64,000 nt of DNA. It comes from Falsiroseomonas frigidaquae (GTDB lineage Bacteria; Pseudomonadota; Alphaproteobacteria; Acetobacterales; Acetobacteraceae). Made by a program: the position numbers and the translations under genes. The notes under the pieces are model-generated. The model was given only the letters and a program-made list of their open reading frames with translations. It had not been told where the DNA came from and ran no database searches. Below are positions 45,491 to 54,164 of the stretch, in pieces (the first letter of the stretch is position 1; the number at the start of each line of letters is the position of its first letter). The stretch lies in NCBI RefSeq assembly GCF_012163145.1, contig NZ_JAAVTX010000002.1:248001-312000 (forward strand), read 5' to 3'.

Positions 45491-46497
45491 GGGCGCAGCC
45501 GCTCCACCATCGGCCGCGGCACGCCGGCGGAGACATTGCGCGCCGGCGCGCCGCCGCCGCCCAGCAGCCAGTGGCGTCGCAGCTGCGCCAGCAGCAGCTC
45601 CATCTGCCGCGCGGCTTCCTGCGCCTGCACCATCACCGCCGGCAGGCTGTCCGTACCGTCCCGCACATTGGCGGCGACCTGCGGCAAGGCGGGCGTGGCG
45701 CGAGCGAGGTCGGCGCTGGCGCGTTCGACCTGCGCCAGCACGCGCTCCGCCCGCGTCACCAGCCCGGGCAGGGACCCGCTGCCGCGACCATTGGCCAGGC
45801 CAGCGGTGAGCTGGCGCACCTCCCGGCTCGCCGTCTCGATATTCTCCATCACCGCGGCGGCGCGGGCGGTGGCGGCCTCGGCCTGGCGGATCAGCGTGTC
45901 ATCCGCCAGCAGGCGGCCCACCGTACCCTCCCCGCGCTCCAGCCGCTGCGTCGCGGCGGCGAAGGCGGCGGTGCCGGTGCGCAGCTCGTCCAGGATGGGA
46001 AAGACGCGCTGCTGCAATTCATCCAGCAGCGTGCCGAGGGTTTCGGTCGGTGCGCGTTCGCTGGTGGCGCGGATCCAGGCGCGGTCCCAATCCAGCTCCT
46101 CGCCCCGGCCGCGCTGGATATCCAGGTAGGCAGGACCGGCCACGCCGAAGCGGCGCCGCACCACGGCGGTGGAATCGCGGCGGATGAAGGGCTTCGCCTG
46201 TTCCTCGATGCGCAGCTCGGCGCGGATGCGGCGCTCCGGGTCGACGATGATGCGGCGGACGGAGCCGGCGCGGATGCCCAGCACTTCCGCCTCCGCCCCC
46301 ACGGACAGGCCCGCGACGCCTTCCTCCGGCAGCAGCACCATCAGCGTGGCGCCACGCGCGAACCATTCGCGGATCACGCCGCGCTGGAACAGGGCGCCGA
46401 GGAACAGCACCAGCGCCAGCAGCACCAGCGCGCCCACCCAGCGATCCGTGTGGCGTAGCCGGACGCGATCTTCCTGGCTTATCGCGGAGCCTGACAT
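45487..46497 (-). CDS. MlaD-type MCE lipid-transport protein
   Basis: 336 residues from ATG 46497. One membrane anchor (about 18-40), then an MCE domain: ATLMVLLPEEGVAGLSVGAEAEVLGIRAGSVRRI, GVAGPAYLDIQRG. A long helical region (about 140-320) follows, as in larger MCE proteins that build periplasmic tunnels. It should carry lipids between inner membrane and the outer envelope. It overlaps the ATPase-like gene by 19 bp and the lipoprotein gene by 4 bp. Confidence 0.9.
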   Translation of the reverse strand: MSGSAISQEDRVRLRHTDRWVGALVLLALVLFLGALFQRGVIREWFARGATLMVLLPEEGVAGLSVGAEAEVLGIRAGSVRRIIVDPERRIRAELRIEEQAKPFIRRDSTAVVRRRFGVAGPAYLDIQRGRGEELDWDRAWIRATSERAPTETLGTLLDELQQRVFPILDELRTGTAAFAAATQRLERGEGTVGRLLADDTLIRQAEAATARAAAVMENIETASREVRQLTAGLANGRGSGSLPGLVTRAERVLAQVERASADLARATPALPQVAANVRDGTDSLPAVMVQAQEAARQMELLLAQLRRHWLLGGGGAPARNVSAGVPRPMVERLRP

Positions 46498-47174
46498 GGT
46501 GCGTCCCCCTTCAGGCCGTCCTGCTGCAGAACCCACCACTGGCTGGCGGGGAAGCCGGGCTGGTCCCAGGCGCGGCGCGACCTGGTGGACCACAACGCGG
46601 CGGCGCCGCGGGCGCGGGCCGGCGCCAGCGCCGCCAGCAGCGGCTCCGCCAGCATGTCGGCGGTCTCACGATCCAGCGGGCTTTCCAGCAGGATGAGGTC
46701 CGGCGCGCCGAGGAAGGCCCGCGCACAGCCGGCACGGGCCAGGTCGGTCCGCGTCAGCTCCGCCGGATGCGCCAGCGGCAGGCCATCCAGGCCGAACAGG
46801 CGGCACAGCTCCGCCGCCTCCGCGCGCAATTCGGCATCGGGCGTGTCGTCGTGATGCCGGCGGGCCAGCAGCATGCCTTCCGCCACCGTCAGATGCGGCA
46901 GCCAGCCGCCATCGCCGGGGGCAATGCCGATGCGCCCGCGCAGCGCCTGCGCCGGCACCCGTGGCAGCGCCGCCCAATCCTGCTCCAGGAAGCGCACCTG
47001 CCCGGAGGCCAGCTTGACCAGCCCGGTACAGAGCATCGCCAGGGCGCGGGCCATGCCGGGATCTTCCGCATGCACCAGGGCCAGATCGCCGGGCGCCAGC
47101 GCCAGCTCCACCCGCCCCTGGATGGGGGAGGCGCCGGGCGCCGGGGCTGCCCGCACATCCAGTACCGCTGTCAT
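46479..47174 (-). CDS. Degenerate ABC ATPase-like subunit of the Mla-type transporter
   Basis: 231 residues aligned in layout with MlaF ATPases (GDLALV before the P-loop, PHLTVAEGMLL after the Q-loop region, ARAGCARAFLGAPDLILLES for signature helix and Walker B). The key residues are gone: the Walker A position reads HAEDPGMARAL (no GxxGxGK[S/T]), the LSGGQ signature is ELTRTD, the Walker B Glu position is ES instead of DE, and the switch His region reads WSTRS. There is no frameshift or stop, so it is not an ordinary pseudogene. It likely cannot hydrolyse ATP and may be a structural subunit or need another ATPase. Confidence 0.8.
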   Translation of the reverse strand: MTAVLDVRAAPAPGASPIQGRVELALAPGDLALVHAEDPGMARALAMLCTGLVKLASGQVRFLEQDWAALPRVPAQALRGRIGIAPGDGGWLPHLTVAEGMLLARRHHDDTPDAELRAEAAELCRLFGLDGLPLAHPAELTRTDLARAGCARAFLGAPDLILLESPLDRETADMLAEPLLAALAPARARGAAALWSTRSRRAWDQPGFPASQWWVLQQDGLKGDAPCQAPR

Positions 47175-47986
47175 GCCGCGGCCACGCTGAGCAGCGCGCT
47201 GGCCGCCAGGATCGCCAGCAGCCCACGCACGAAGGCCCGCGGCAGCAGGTGGGAGGGGGTCTCGGCGCGGGTGGAGGACATGCCGGTAATGGCGCAGACC
47301 AGCGCCACCAGCGCGCCGATCACCACCAGCTTCACCGCGAACAGCGCGAACTCGGCGGTATCGGTCGCGCCGAACAGGTTGAGCAGCAATTCCCGCGGCG
47401 GCCCGACCACCAGATCCGTGAACCAGCCGGTCAGGTAGCCGGTGACCAGCGCCACGCCGAGGAAGATCACCCCCAGCGTGAAGCCGGCCAGCGCCATCGC
47501 CACCACCCGCGGCAGCACCAGCAGTGCGAAGGGGTCGAGGCCCTGCGCCTCCAGCACCTCGAGCTGCCCGCCGGCCTTGGTGGCGCCGAATTCCACCACC
47601 GTGACGGTGCCGCTGCGGCCGAGCAGGATCAGCCCGACCAGCACCGGCGTCACCTCCCGCACCAGGACGGTGGCGAGCAGCGTTCCGGTGTAATCCTCCT
47701 GCCCCGCGAAGCTGAGCCAGCGCAGCGTCTGGTGGACCACGCCGAAGCCGATGAGGGTGGCGGTGATGACCACGGTGCCGAAGCCGCCGGCGATGGCCTG
47801 GCGCAGGCTGCGGCGCAGTTCGGAGCGCAGGGTGCGGCGGCGCCAGCTGGACGGGTGCAGCCCTTCGGTCACCACGCCGGCAGCCAGGGCCAGCGTCGCC
47901 AGCAGCATCTGCGCGCCGCGCCGCACGGGGCCGCCGATGCTTTCCAGCAGCAGCCAGGGCAGCGCCACGGGCTGCGCCTCCGCCAT
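47171..47986 (-). CDS. MlaE-type ABC permease
   Basis: 271 residues from ATG 47986, preceded by AGGGAGG; an in-frame ATG at 48004 is possible. About five membrane helices, with MlaE features: REVTPVLVGLILLGRSGTVTVVEFGATKAGGQLEVLEAQGLDPFALLVLPRVVA, split by hydrophobic segments. GRSG...E/GA...ALGLDP is the family's cytoplasmic coupling pattern. It forms the inner-membrane channel of the MCE lipid transporter and is first in the operon: permease, ATPase-like, MCE, lipoprotein. All four genes overlap. Confidence 0.9.
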   Translation of the reverse strand: MAEAQPVALPWLLLESIGGPVRRGAQMLLATLALAAGVVTEGLHPSSWRRRTLRSELRRSLRQAIAGGFGTVVITATLIGFGVVHQTLRWLSFAGQEDYTGTLLATVLVREVTPVLVGLILLGRSGTVTVVEFGATKAGGQLEVLEAQGLDPFALLVLPRVVAMALAGFTLGVIFLGVALVTGYLTGWFTDLVVGPPRELLLNLFGATDTAEFALFAVKLVVIGALVALVCAITGMSSTRAETPSHLLPRAFVRGLLAILAASALLSVAAA

Positions 47987-48101
47987 CGCCCCCTCCCTTG
48001 CCATCCCGTACCGTTCAGCGCCGGTGGTCGCAAAAAGTTTCCATCCACGCGGCACTCGTGCCGCGCCTCGGCGTTGCCGGGCATGAACGAGGAGCAGCAT
48101 C

Positions 48102-49250
48102 ATGGCGGACGCAGGAGACAGGCACCGCATGGCGGGCAGGCCCGCAGCGGGGGAAGGCGGCGGCTGGATGCTGGCCGCGGCGGCACTGGCGGGGCTGCTG
48201 GCGCTGGATTCCGCCCGGCGCGGGCCGCGCCCGTCGCCCGTGCGACGCACCCCGCCCCGGCGTGAGGCCCACCCCGGCAACCGGCCGGAGGCCGGCCCGG
48301 GCGCACGGGCGACGGAGCCGGGGGCCGGGCGCAACGCCGAACGCCCGACCGAGATTCCGGCGCGCGGCTGGTGGCAGATCGTCAAGCGCACGGTGATGCA
48401 GGCCAGCGAGGACCGGCTGATGACGGAAGCCGCCGGCATCACCTTCTACACCCTGCTGGCGCTGTTCCCGGCGCTGGCGGCGCTGGTGTCTCTCTACGCG
48501 CTGGTGGCGGACCCGACGACGATCCAGGGGCATCTGGATGCGCTCGGCGGCATCGTGCCGGGCGGTGGCATGGAGATCCTCACGGAGCAGGTGCAGCGCG
48601 TGGCGGAATCCGCCGATGGGACGCTGGGCTTCGGCGCCATCGCTGGCCTGCTCGTGTCGCTATGGTCGGCCAACCAGGCGGCGAAGGCGTTGTTCGACGC
48701 GCTGAACGTGGTCTACGAGGAGCATGAGAAGCGCAGCTTCATCAAGCTGACGCTGACCACGCTGGCCTTCACGCTCAGCTTCATCCTGTTCGCCATCCTG
48801 ACCATGGTCGCGGTGGTGGCGGTGCCGGTGGTGCTCGGCCTGGTCGGCCTGGGCAGCACGGCGGAGACGCTGCTGGATTATGGTCGCTGGCCGGTGATGC
48901 TGGCGCTGGTCGGGCTGGTGCTGGCCTGCCTGTACCGCTGGGGCCCGAGCCGGGCGGAGGCCAAGTGGCGCTGGGTGAGTTGGGGCAGCGCCTTCGCCGC
49001 GCTCGTCTGGCTCGCCGCCTCCGCCGGCTTCTCCTGGTACGTCGCCAATTTCGGCAGCTACAACGAGACCTACGGCTCGCTCGGCGCGGTCATGGGCTTC
49101 ATGACCTGGATCTGGATTTCCGCCATCGTCATCCTGCTCGGAGCGGAGCTGAACGCCGAGATGGAGCACCAGACCGCGCGGGACAGCACCACGGTGCCGG
49201 ACCGGCCGATGGGCCGGCGCGGCGCCGAGATGGCCGATACCGTGGCCTGA
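48102..49250 (+). CDS. YihY/BrkB-family membrane protein
   Basis: 382 residues from ATG 48102 (GAGGAG 7 bp upstream). A variable N-terminal 90 residues (one hydrophobic segment, Arg/Pro-rich) is followed by the YihY/virulence factor BrkB core: MTEAAGITFYTLLALFPALAALVSLYAL, LWSANQAAKALFDALNVVYEE, six membrane helices and the FGSYNETYGSLGAVMGFMTWIWISA motif. Function unknown; long mis-named ribonuclease BN. Divergent from mlaE. The structured repeat copy B follows directly. Confidence 0.9.
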   Translation: MADAGDRHRMAGRPAAGEGGGWMLAAAALAGLLALDSARRGPRPSPVRRTPPRREAHPGNRPEAGPGARATEPGAGRNAERPTEIPARGWWQIVKRTVMQASEDRLMTEAAGITFYTLLALFPALAALVSLYALVADPTTIQGHLDALGGIVPGGGMEILTEQVQRVAESADGTLGFGAIAGLLVSLWSANQAAKALFDALNVVYEEHEKRSFIKLTLTTLAFTLSFILFAILTMVAVVAVPVVLGLVGLGSTAETLLDYGRWPVMLALVGLVLACLYRWGPSRAEAKWRWVSWGSAFAALVWLAASAGFSWYVANFGSYNETYGSLGAVMGFMTWIWISAIVILLGAELNAEMEHQTARDSTTVPDRPMGRRGAEMADTVA

Positions 49251-49258
49251 AACCGAGC

Positions 49259-49346
49259 GGACCGGCTTCTTGACCGGTCCGAACGGCCGCCGCGGCCAGT
49301 GCCGCGAAGCCAGGGAAACCGGAGGTTTCCGCCCGGCGCTTGAGGG
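49259..49346. repeat. Structured intergenic element, copy B (three hairpins)
   Basis: Hairpin 1: GGACCGG (49259-49265) pairs with CCGGTCC (49274-49280), loop 8 nt. Hairpin 2: GCGGC-CAGT-GCCGC (49292-49305). Hairpin 3: GGAAACC-GGA-GGTTTCC (49314-49330). Tail GCCCGGCG...GAGGG at 49331-49346. A further palindrome CGGCCG...CGGCCG follows (49357-49375). Spacing from hairpin 2 to the tail is identical to copy A, with compensatory stem changes. It lies between the convergent yihY-like and substrate-binding-protein genes. Confidence 0.7.
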
Positions 49347-49387
49347 CGGCCCGGAGCGGCCGCGCGAAACGGCCGTTCGTATAAGTC

Positions 49388-50995
49388 TCAGCGTGCCGCC
49401 TTGCGGATGTTCCAGGCGATGATGATGCCTGGCATCGCCAGCACGCCGGAGATGCGCGGGGTGACCGCCGAGGGCAGGTACCACTGCCCATAGGGCACGT
49501 AGGGCACCAGGTTGTAGGCGCTGGCGTGCAGCTCCTCCAGGATGCGCTTCCGCTCCTCGGCGTTGGCGGCGTAGGGGAAGGCATCGATCAGCGCCTGGTG
49601 CGCGGCATCGCAGGGCCAGCCCGGCCAGGCCCGGTCGCAACTCGCCTGCATCGGCACATTTCCCACGGGGTCGGAGGCGCCGAGGCCGTTCCAGTAGGTC
49701 AGGCCGATATGCCAGCCGCCCTCGCTGGGCGGGCGGCGATTGGCGCGGCGCCCGGCCATCGAGGCGAAGTCCATCGCCTGCACATCCGTACGGAAGCCGA
49801 CGGACTGCATCTGCTGCGCCAGCACCAGGGTCGCGGTGTGGACGAAGGGATTGTCGGTCGGGTCCATCATCACGATCGGCGTACCATCATAGCCGCTTTC
49901 GCGCAGCAATTGCCGCGCCCGTTCGCGGGCGGCGGGGCTGCCGAGCCGTTCCGGCACGCCGGCATTGGTCTCCTGCGCCGAGCCGCAGACGAAGAAGGCG
50001 TGGCAGACCTGGTACAGCGCCGGGTCGGGGAACATGCCCTGGAGGATTTCCTCCTGGTTCACCAGCAGCATCAGCGCCTGCCGCGCGCGCGGGTCGTTGA
50101 AAGGCGGGTGGATGTGGTTCATGCGGATCATGCCCGGCGCACCGAGCGTATTGGTGCGGACGATCTGCATGCCGCGTCGCTGCAGCATCGGCAGGAAGTC
50201 CACGCCGGGGCTCTCGATGTAGTCGATCTCGCCCTGGATCAGCGCCAGCGTCGAGGTCTGCGCATTGGCGATGTTCTGCCACTCGACGCGGTCGACATGC
50301 ACCACCTTGCCGCCGGCGGTGCCGGAGGCGGGCTCGCTGCGCGGCACGTAGTTCGGGTTGCGGCGATACACCACCGTGCTGCCGGGCACCCATTCCTCGC
50401 GTGAGAAGATGAAGGGCCCGCTGCCGATGGTCTCGCGGATCGCGGTGAAGGGGTCGGTCGCGGCGATGCGCGCCGGCATGATGGCGGGCATGTTGCCGGC
50501 CGGCTTCGAGAGCGCATCCAGCATCAGCCCGTAGGGCCGGTTCAGCGTCCAGACGATGGTCTTGCCATCGGCCTGCGGCTCCATGCTCGCGGTGATCGCC
50601 ATGATCTGCCGGCCATGCGGGTCGCGCGCGCCCCAGCGGCGCAGCGAGGCCACGACATCGGTCGCAGTGACCGGCGCGCCGTCATGGAAGGCCAGGCCGT
50701 CGCGCAGCGTGAAGCGCCAGACCAGCGCATCGTCGGAGACACTGTACGCGCCCACCATCTGCGGCTGCGGGCGCTGCTGCGCGTCGCGGCCAAACAGCTG
50801 ATCGTAGATCATGTGCGCGTGGGACTGCACCACGCCGGCGGTGGTGTTGATCGGGTCCAGCGTCTGCAGATCCGCATTCGGCACCATGCGCAGGATGCGC
50901 TCGGGCGGGATCGCCTGGGCAATGGCCCTCGGTGCGAATACCGGCCCGGCCAGCAGGCTCGCGCCGAGGACCAGGGTGGCGAGGCGGGTCAGCAT
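49388..50995 (-). CDS. ABC transporter substrate-binding protein, peptide/nickel (DppA-like) family 5
   Basis: 535 residues with a signal peptide (MLTRLATLVLGASLLAGPVFA, cleavage near residue 26). Family-5 motifs include VVQSHAHMIYDQLFGRDAQ, WRFTLRDGLAFHDGAPVTATDVVASLRRW and NHIHPPFNDPRARQAL. It binds oligopeptides or similar solutes in the periplasm. No permease or ATPase genes lie nearby, so it is an orphan and may use a remote transporter. Confidence 0.92.
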   Translation of the reverse strand: MLTRLATLVLGASLLAGPVFAPRAIAQAIPPERILRMVPNADLQTLDPINTTAGVVQSHAHMIYDQLFGRDAQQRPQPQMVGAYSVSDDALVWRFTLRDGLAFHDGAPVTATDVVASLRRWGARDPHGRQIMAITASMEPQADGKTIVWTLNRPYGLMLDALSKPAGNMPAIMPARIAATDPFTAIRETIGSGPFIFSREEWVPGSTVVYRRNPNYVPRSEPASGTAGGKVVHVDRVEWQNIANAQTSTLALIQGEIDYIESPGVDFLPMLQRRGMQIVRTNTLGAPGMIRMNHIHPPFNDPRARQALMLLVNQEEILQGMFPDPALYQVCHAFFVCGSAQETNAGVPERLGSPAARERARQLLRESGYDGTPIVMMDPTDNPFVHTATLVLAQQMQSVGFRTDVQAMDFASMAGRRANRRPPSEGGWHIGLTYWNGLGASDPVGNVPMQASCDRAWPGWPCDAAHQALIDAFPYAANAEERKRILEELHASAYNLVPYVPYGQWYLPSAVTPRISGVLAMPGIIIAWNIRKAAR

Positions 50996-51037
50996 GGGTC
51001 GTCCCCCGTGGAGTGATGGCGCTTTATGGACCGGTTG

Positions 51038-51832
51038 TTACAGATCGGACAAGACCGGCTCCGCCACCTCGAAGGGCTGCACCTGGACACCCTGCCCGGG
51101 CCGCGCCACCAGCGCGTGGTTCGCCGCGATCGGCAGCCAGCCGGCGGTGCGTTCATCCACCGGCTCCGACACCACCAGCACATTCGCACCGGCGCGGCGC
51201 CAGTACAGCGTGGGCGGGCGGTTGTCCGAGGACCAGCGGAAGCAGGTCAGCGTCTGCCCGTCGCTATGCGCCGCGGCGAAGCGCAGCGGCTGGGTGCTGC
51301 CGGCCGCCTGCATCATCGCCAGCACCCGCGCCAGGGTGCGCGACAGCGCGCCGATCGGGTCCTCCGCCAGCCCATCCGCCGCGGCGGCCAGGAAGATCGC
51401 CTCGGTATCGCCGGTGCCCTGGCGGTGTTCGTACAGCGCATCCGGAATCAGCGCCTCCATCCGCCGCTTGATGCGGAGGTAGTCGCCGACCTGGCCGTTA
51501 TGCATGAACATCTGCCGCCCCAGGCCGAAGGGATGGCAATTGGCCCGCGTGGTCGATGTGCCGGTGGAGGCGCGGACATGCGCGAAGAACAGCCGCGACC
51601 GCACCTGCGAACAGAGTGAGCGCAGATTCTCGTCCGACCAGGCCGGGCGGATTTCCCGGTACAGGCCCGGCTCCTCCCGCTCCCCGTACCAGCCCAGGCC
51701 GAAGCCGTCGCCATTGGTGGCGGTCTTGCCCTCATCGGCATGCATCGACTGGTGGATCAGCGAATGCGCCGGCGCGCAGACCAGGTCGGCGAGGAAGATG
51801 GGTTCGCCCAGATAGGCGAGGAAGCGGCACAT
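51038..51832 (-). CDS. Class II glutamine amidotransferase (YafJ/EgtC-like)
   Basis: 264 residues from the ATG at 51832, chosen because Ntn amidotransferases need Cys as residue 2 after Met removal (MCRFLAYLGEP). Further motifs: HADEGKTATNGDGFGLGWYGE, FAHVRASTGTSTTRANCHPFG, FMHNGQVGDY. These are typical of the GATase II domain in YafJ and EgtC, which hydrolyse gamma-glutamyl amides. The substrate is unknown, and no other ergothioneine genes adjoin. It is divergent from the TetR gene 116 bp away. Confidence 0.9.
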   Translation of the reverse strand: MCRFLAYLGEPIFLADLVCAPAHSLIHQSMHADEGKTATNGDGFGLGWYGEREEPGLYREIRPAWSDENLRSLCSQVRSRLFFAHVRASTGTSTTRANCHPFGLGRQMFMHNGQVGDYLRIKRRMEALIPDALYEHRQGTGDTEAIFLAAAADGLAEDPIGALSRTLARVLAMMQAAGSTQPLRFAAAHSDGQTLTCFRWSSDNRPPTLYWRRAGANVLVVSEPVDERTAGWLPIAANHALVARPGQGVQVQPFEVAEPVLSDL

Positions 51833-51948
51833 GGGGGGCGTGGTCCGGAGGGTGGCAACGGCGCAGGTTGCTTCCACCATGCGTCCAGGGCAAGCGGAAC
51901 CGTCCCCCCGCATTGCCCCCCGCATTGTCCCACCTGGGGGCCGGACCT

Positions 51949-52536
51949 ATGCTGGCGAGGATGTCCCGCCCCCGCAGCTTCGACGAGGATGCCGTCATCG
52001 AGGCGGCGATGCGCCAGTTCTGGCGCCATGGCTATGCCGGCACCAGCGTGCGCGACCTGGGCCAGGTGATGGGGCTCGGGCAGGCGAGCTTCTACAACGC
52101 CTTTGGCGACAAGCGCAGCCTGTTCGCACGCTGCCTCGACCGCTACCTCGACCAGGGCATGCGTGAGCGGCTGCGGCGGATGGCCGCCACCCAGCCCCCG
52201 CGGCTGGCGATCGCCGGGCTGCTGGAGGAGATCGTCGCCCGGTCGCTGCGCGACCGCATGGGTTGCCTGCTGGTGAATTCAGCGCTCGAAGTGGCGCCGC
52301 ATGACCGCGGCGTGGCCGGCGTGGTGGCCAGCCGGCTGGCGGAGCTGGAGGATTTCTTCCGCGGCCGCGTACTCGCCGGGCAGGCGGATGGCAGCATCAG
52401 CCTGGCGCGGGATGCGGATGACCTGGCGCGGCTGCTGATGACGCTGCTGCTGGGCCTGCGCGTGCTGGCGCGCGGGCGGCCGGACCGCGCCACGATGCAG
52501 GGCGCGGTGCGCCAGGCACTCGCCCTGCTGGATTGA
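51949..52536 (+). CDS. TetR/AcrR-family regulator
   Basis: 195 residues from ATG 51949, or 191 from ATG 51961. The N-terminal helix-turn-helix is typical: AMRQFWRHGYAGTSVRDLGQVMGLGQASFYNAFGDKRSLF. Residues beyond 60 form the ligand/dimer domain; RDRMGCLLVNSALEVAPHD is the TetR C-terminal-domain motif found in one subgroup. The target is unknown; it may control the divergent amidotransferase gene. It ends in a convergent hairpin at 52551-52575. Confidence 0.9.
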   Translation: MLARMSRPRSFDEDAVIEAAMRQFWRHGYAGTSVRDLGQVMGLGQASFYNAFGDKRSLFARCLDRYLDQGMRERLRRMAATQPPRLAIAGLLEEIVARSLRDRMGCLLVNSALEVAPHDRGVAGVVASRLAELEDFFRGRVLAGQADGSISLARDADDLARLLMTLLLGLRVLARGRPDRATMQGAVRQALALLD

Positions 52537-52550
52537 AGGCGAGGCCGTCG

Positions 52551-52575
52551 CCGGCCCGGCGGAATGCCGGGCCGG
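52551..52575. terminator. Perfect 10-bp stem-loop between convergent genes
   Basis: CCGGCCCGGC (52551-52560), loop GGAAT, GCCGGGCCGG (52566-52575). It sits 15 bp after the TetR stop and 10 bp before the end of the DUF3618 gene. It lacks a T-run, so it may be a bidirectional, Rho-assisted or RNA-stabilising terminator. Confidence 0.6.
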
Positions 52576-52584
52576 CCTGCCGGA

Positions 52585-53739
52585 TCAGCCGAGGCCGCTC
52601 ACCGGACGGTTGCCGGTCCCGGGCTGCGGGCTGGACGGATAGCCACCCGGCGTGGTGCCGGCGGCATGGCCGGTACCGGTCGCGCCGCCGGACGGCTTCG
52701 TGGTGTCGCGATTGCCGTCCTCCGGCGTTTCGGCCAGCGCCTCCTTGGCGTTCGCGGCGATGTTGTGGGCCGCGTCCCGCACCGCTTCCCGCGCCTGACC
52801 GGCGAGGCCCGCTGCGCTGCCGGCCGCGGTATCGCGCGCATGCTCGGCATGGCCGCTGACGGTGTCGCGTGCCTTCTCATAGCCTTCCTGCGCCAGGGCG
52901 CCGGCCTGATGCGCCAGGTCGTCCCGCGTCTCGCCCATCAGGCGGTCCTCGGTCTCCGTCCCGGGCAGCAGGGCACCGACGGCGGCGCCGAGGGCGATGC
53001 CCAGCGCGCCGAGCACCAGGGGCTGCTCGCGCAGTACCCAGTTCGCCGTGTTTTCCGCATCATCCGCCCAGTGACCGATCCGGTCCCGCGCGTCGCGCGA
53101 ATATTCGGACGCGGTGCGGGAGGCACGGCCGGCATAGTCGGATGCCAGGTGCGAGGCATGCCCGGTACCACCGCGCACGCTGCTGCTGGCGGAGCTGGCC
53201 GCGCCGCCGAGCGATTCGCCCGCCGCGCCGACCGCGCCCGCCACGCTGCGATAGGCCGAGCTGGCCGCATCGGAGGCGCTGCGGGCCGCACCGGCCACGC
53301 TGTCGCGCACCCCGCCGGCGGCATCGCGCACCGCACCGGCCGCATCGCCCACCGCGCCGCTCGCGCGCTCACCGATGCCCGGTTCGGCACGCTCCCACCC
53401 CGTGGCGGGATAGTTGTCGCCGTAGGGTGCCTCGTAGGCACCGCTGCGGCGCCGCGGCAGCGACGGGCCACGCCCGCCCTGGCCCAGCATCATCCAGCCG
53501 ATGCCGGCACCGATCAGCAGCAGCGGCAGCGGATTGTCGCGCACCGCGGCGCCCAGGTTGCGGGTGAATTCCGCGCCGCCCGAAGTGCGGGCGTAGTCCA
53601 GCGCCTGCTCGAAGAGCTGGCCGGGGGAGGCGCGGTCGCGCAGTTCCTCCAGCGTCTCCGTCAGCCCTGCGCGGGTGCGCTCCACCTCATGCTCGATATC
53701 CGCGCTGCTGCGGTTGCCGGGATCCGTCGTGCTGCTCAT
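52585..53739 (-). CDS. DUF3618-containing stress-type membrane protein
   Basis: 384 residues. The N-terminal DUF3618 part reads IEHEVERTRAGLTETLEELRDRASPGQL, then NPLPLLLIGAGIGWMML, one membrane segment. A long Ala/Ser/Gly-rich region follows (about 140-260) with repeated short helices (AGAARSASDAASS) and a second hydrophobic segment (LVLGALGIALGAAVGALLPG, about 238-257). Function unknown. DUF3618 proteins regularly accompany DUF1469 holin-like proteins in alphaproteobacteria and are linked with the general stress response. It overlaps its upstream partner by 4 bp. Confidence 0.85.
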   Translation of the reverse strand: MSSTTDPGNRSSADIEHEVERTRAGLTETLEELRDRASPGQLFEQALDYARTSGGAEFTRNLGAAVRDNPLPLLLIGAGIGWMMLGQGGRGPSLPRRRSGAYEAPYGDNYPATGWERAEPGIGERASGAVGDAAGAVRDAAGGVRDSVAGAARSASDAASSAYRSVAGAVGAAGESLGGAASSASSSVRGGTGHASHLASDYAGRASRTASEYSRDARDRIGHWADDAENTANWVLREQPLVLGALGIALGAAVGALLPGTETEDRLMGETRDDLAHQAGALAQEGYEKARDTVSGHAEHARDTAAGSAAGLAGQAREAVRDAAHNIAANAKEALAETPEDGNRDTTKPSGGATGTGHAAGTTPGGYPSSPQPGTGNRPVSGLG

Positions 53740-54164
53740 CGCACCTGCTCCTTCGCGACCTGTGCATCCCGGGACAGCTGCTCGGCGGTCCGCTGGGGCA
53801 TCAGGTTCGTCGTGTTCAAACGGGAAATGCCGCTGCGGATCAGCGCGTAGCCGATCACCGCCGCGACGATGGCGACGATGAGCTGCGACCAGCCCACCGG
53901 AACGCCGAAATGCACCAGCAGCGAGACCAGCGCGAACAGCAGCAGGATCAGCGTGCCCAGCAGCATGCCGGCCCCCGCGCCCAGCGGTGTGATCGCGCCC
54001 GTCGCGTGGCTGATCTTCTCACCGACCTCGGCGCGGGCAAGCTTCACTTCCTGCCGGAACAGCGTCGAGATCTGGCCGATCACCGTGGTGAACAGCTCCG
54101 GCACCGAACGGCCGGTATCGTGGGCTGCATGGCGTGGATCCACGCCATAGGGATCAGAGGACAT
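53736..54164 (-). CDS. Holin-like DUF1469/PF07332 membrane protein
   Basis: 142 residues from ATG 54164. N-terminal amphipathic helix (VPELFTTVIGQISTLFRQEVKLARAEVGEKI), then two membrane helices (about 65-86 and 93-115). The family is called phage_holin_3_6, but it is a normal chromosomal protein of unknown function. Middle gene of the stress trio: 11-bp overlap with the upstream gene and 4-bp overlap with the DUF3618 gene. Confidence 0.88.
   Translation of the reverse strand: MSSDPYGVDPRHAAHDTGRSVPELFTTVIGQISTLFRQEVKLARAEVGEKISHATGAITPLGAGAGMLLGTLILLLFALVSLLVHFGVPVGWSQLIVAIVAAVIGYALIRSGISRLNTTNLMPQRTAEQLSRDAQVAKEQVR

Noticed and set aside
46479-47174. Pseudogene of mlaF
   Set aside because: The frame is intact, overlaps both neighbours and keeps family layout; it is better described as a degenerate but expressed subunit.
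53736-54164. Phage holin as a sign of prophage
   Set aside because: The family name is historical; no other phage genes surround it, and it forms a stress-type trio with DUF3618.
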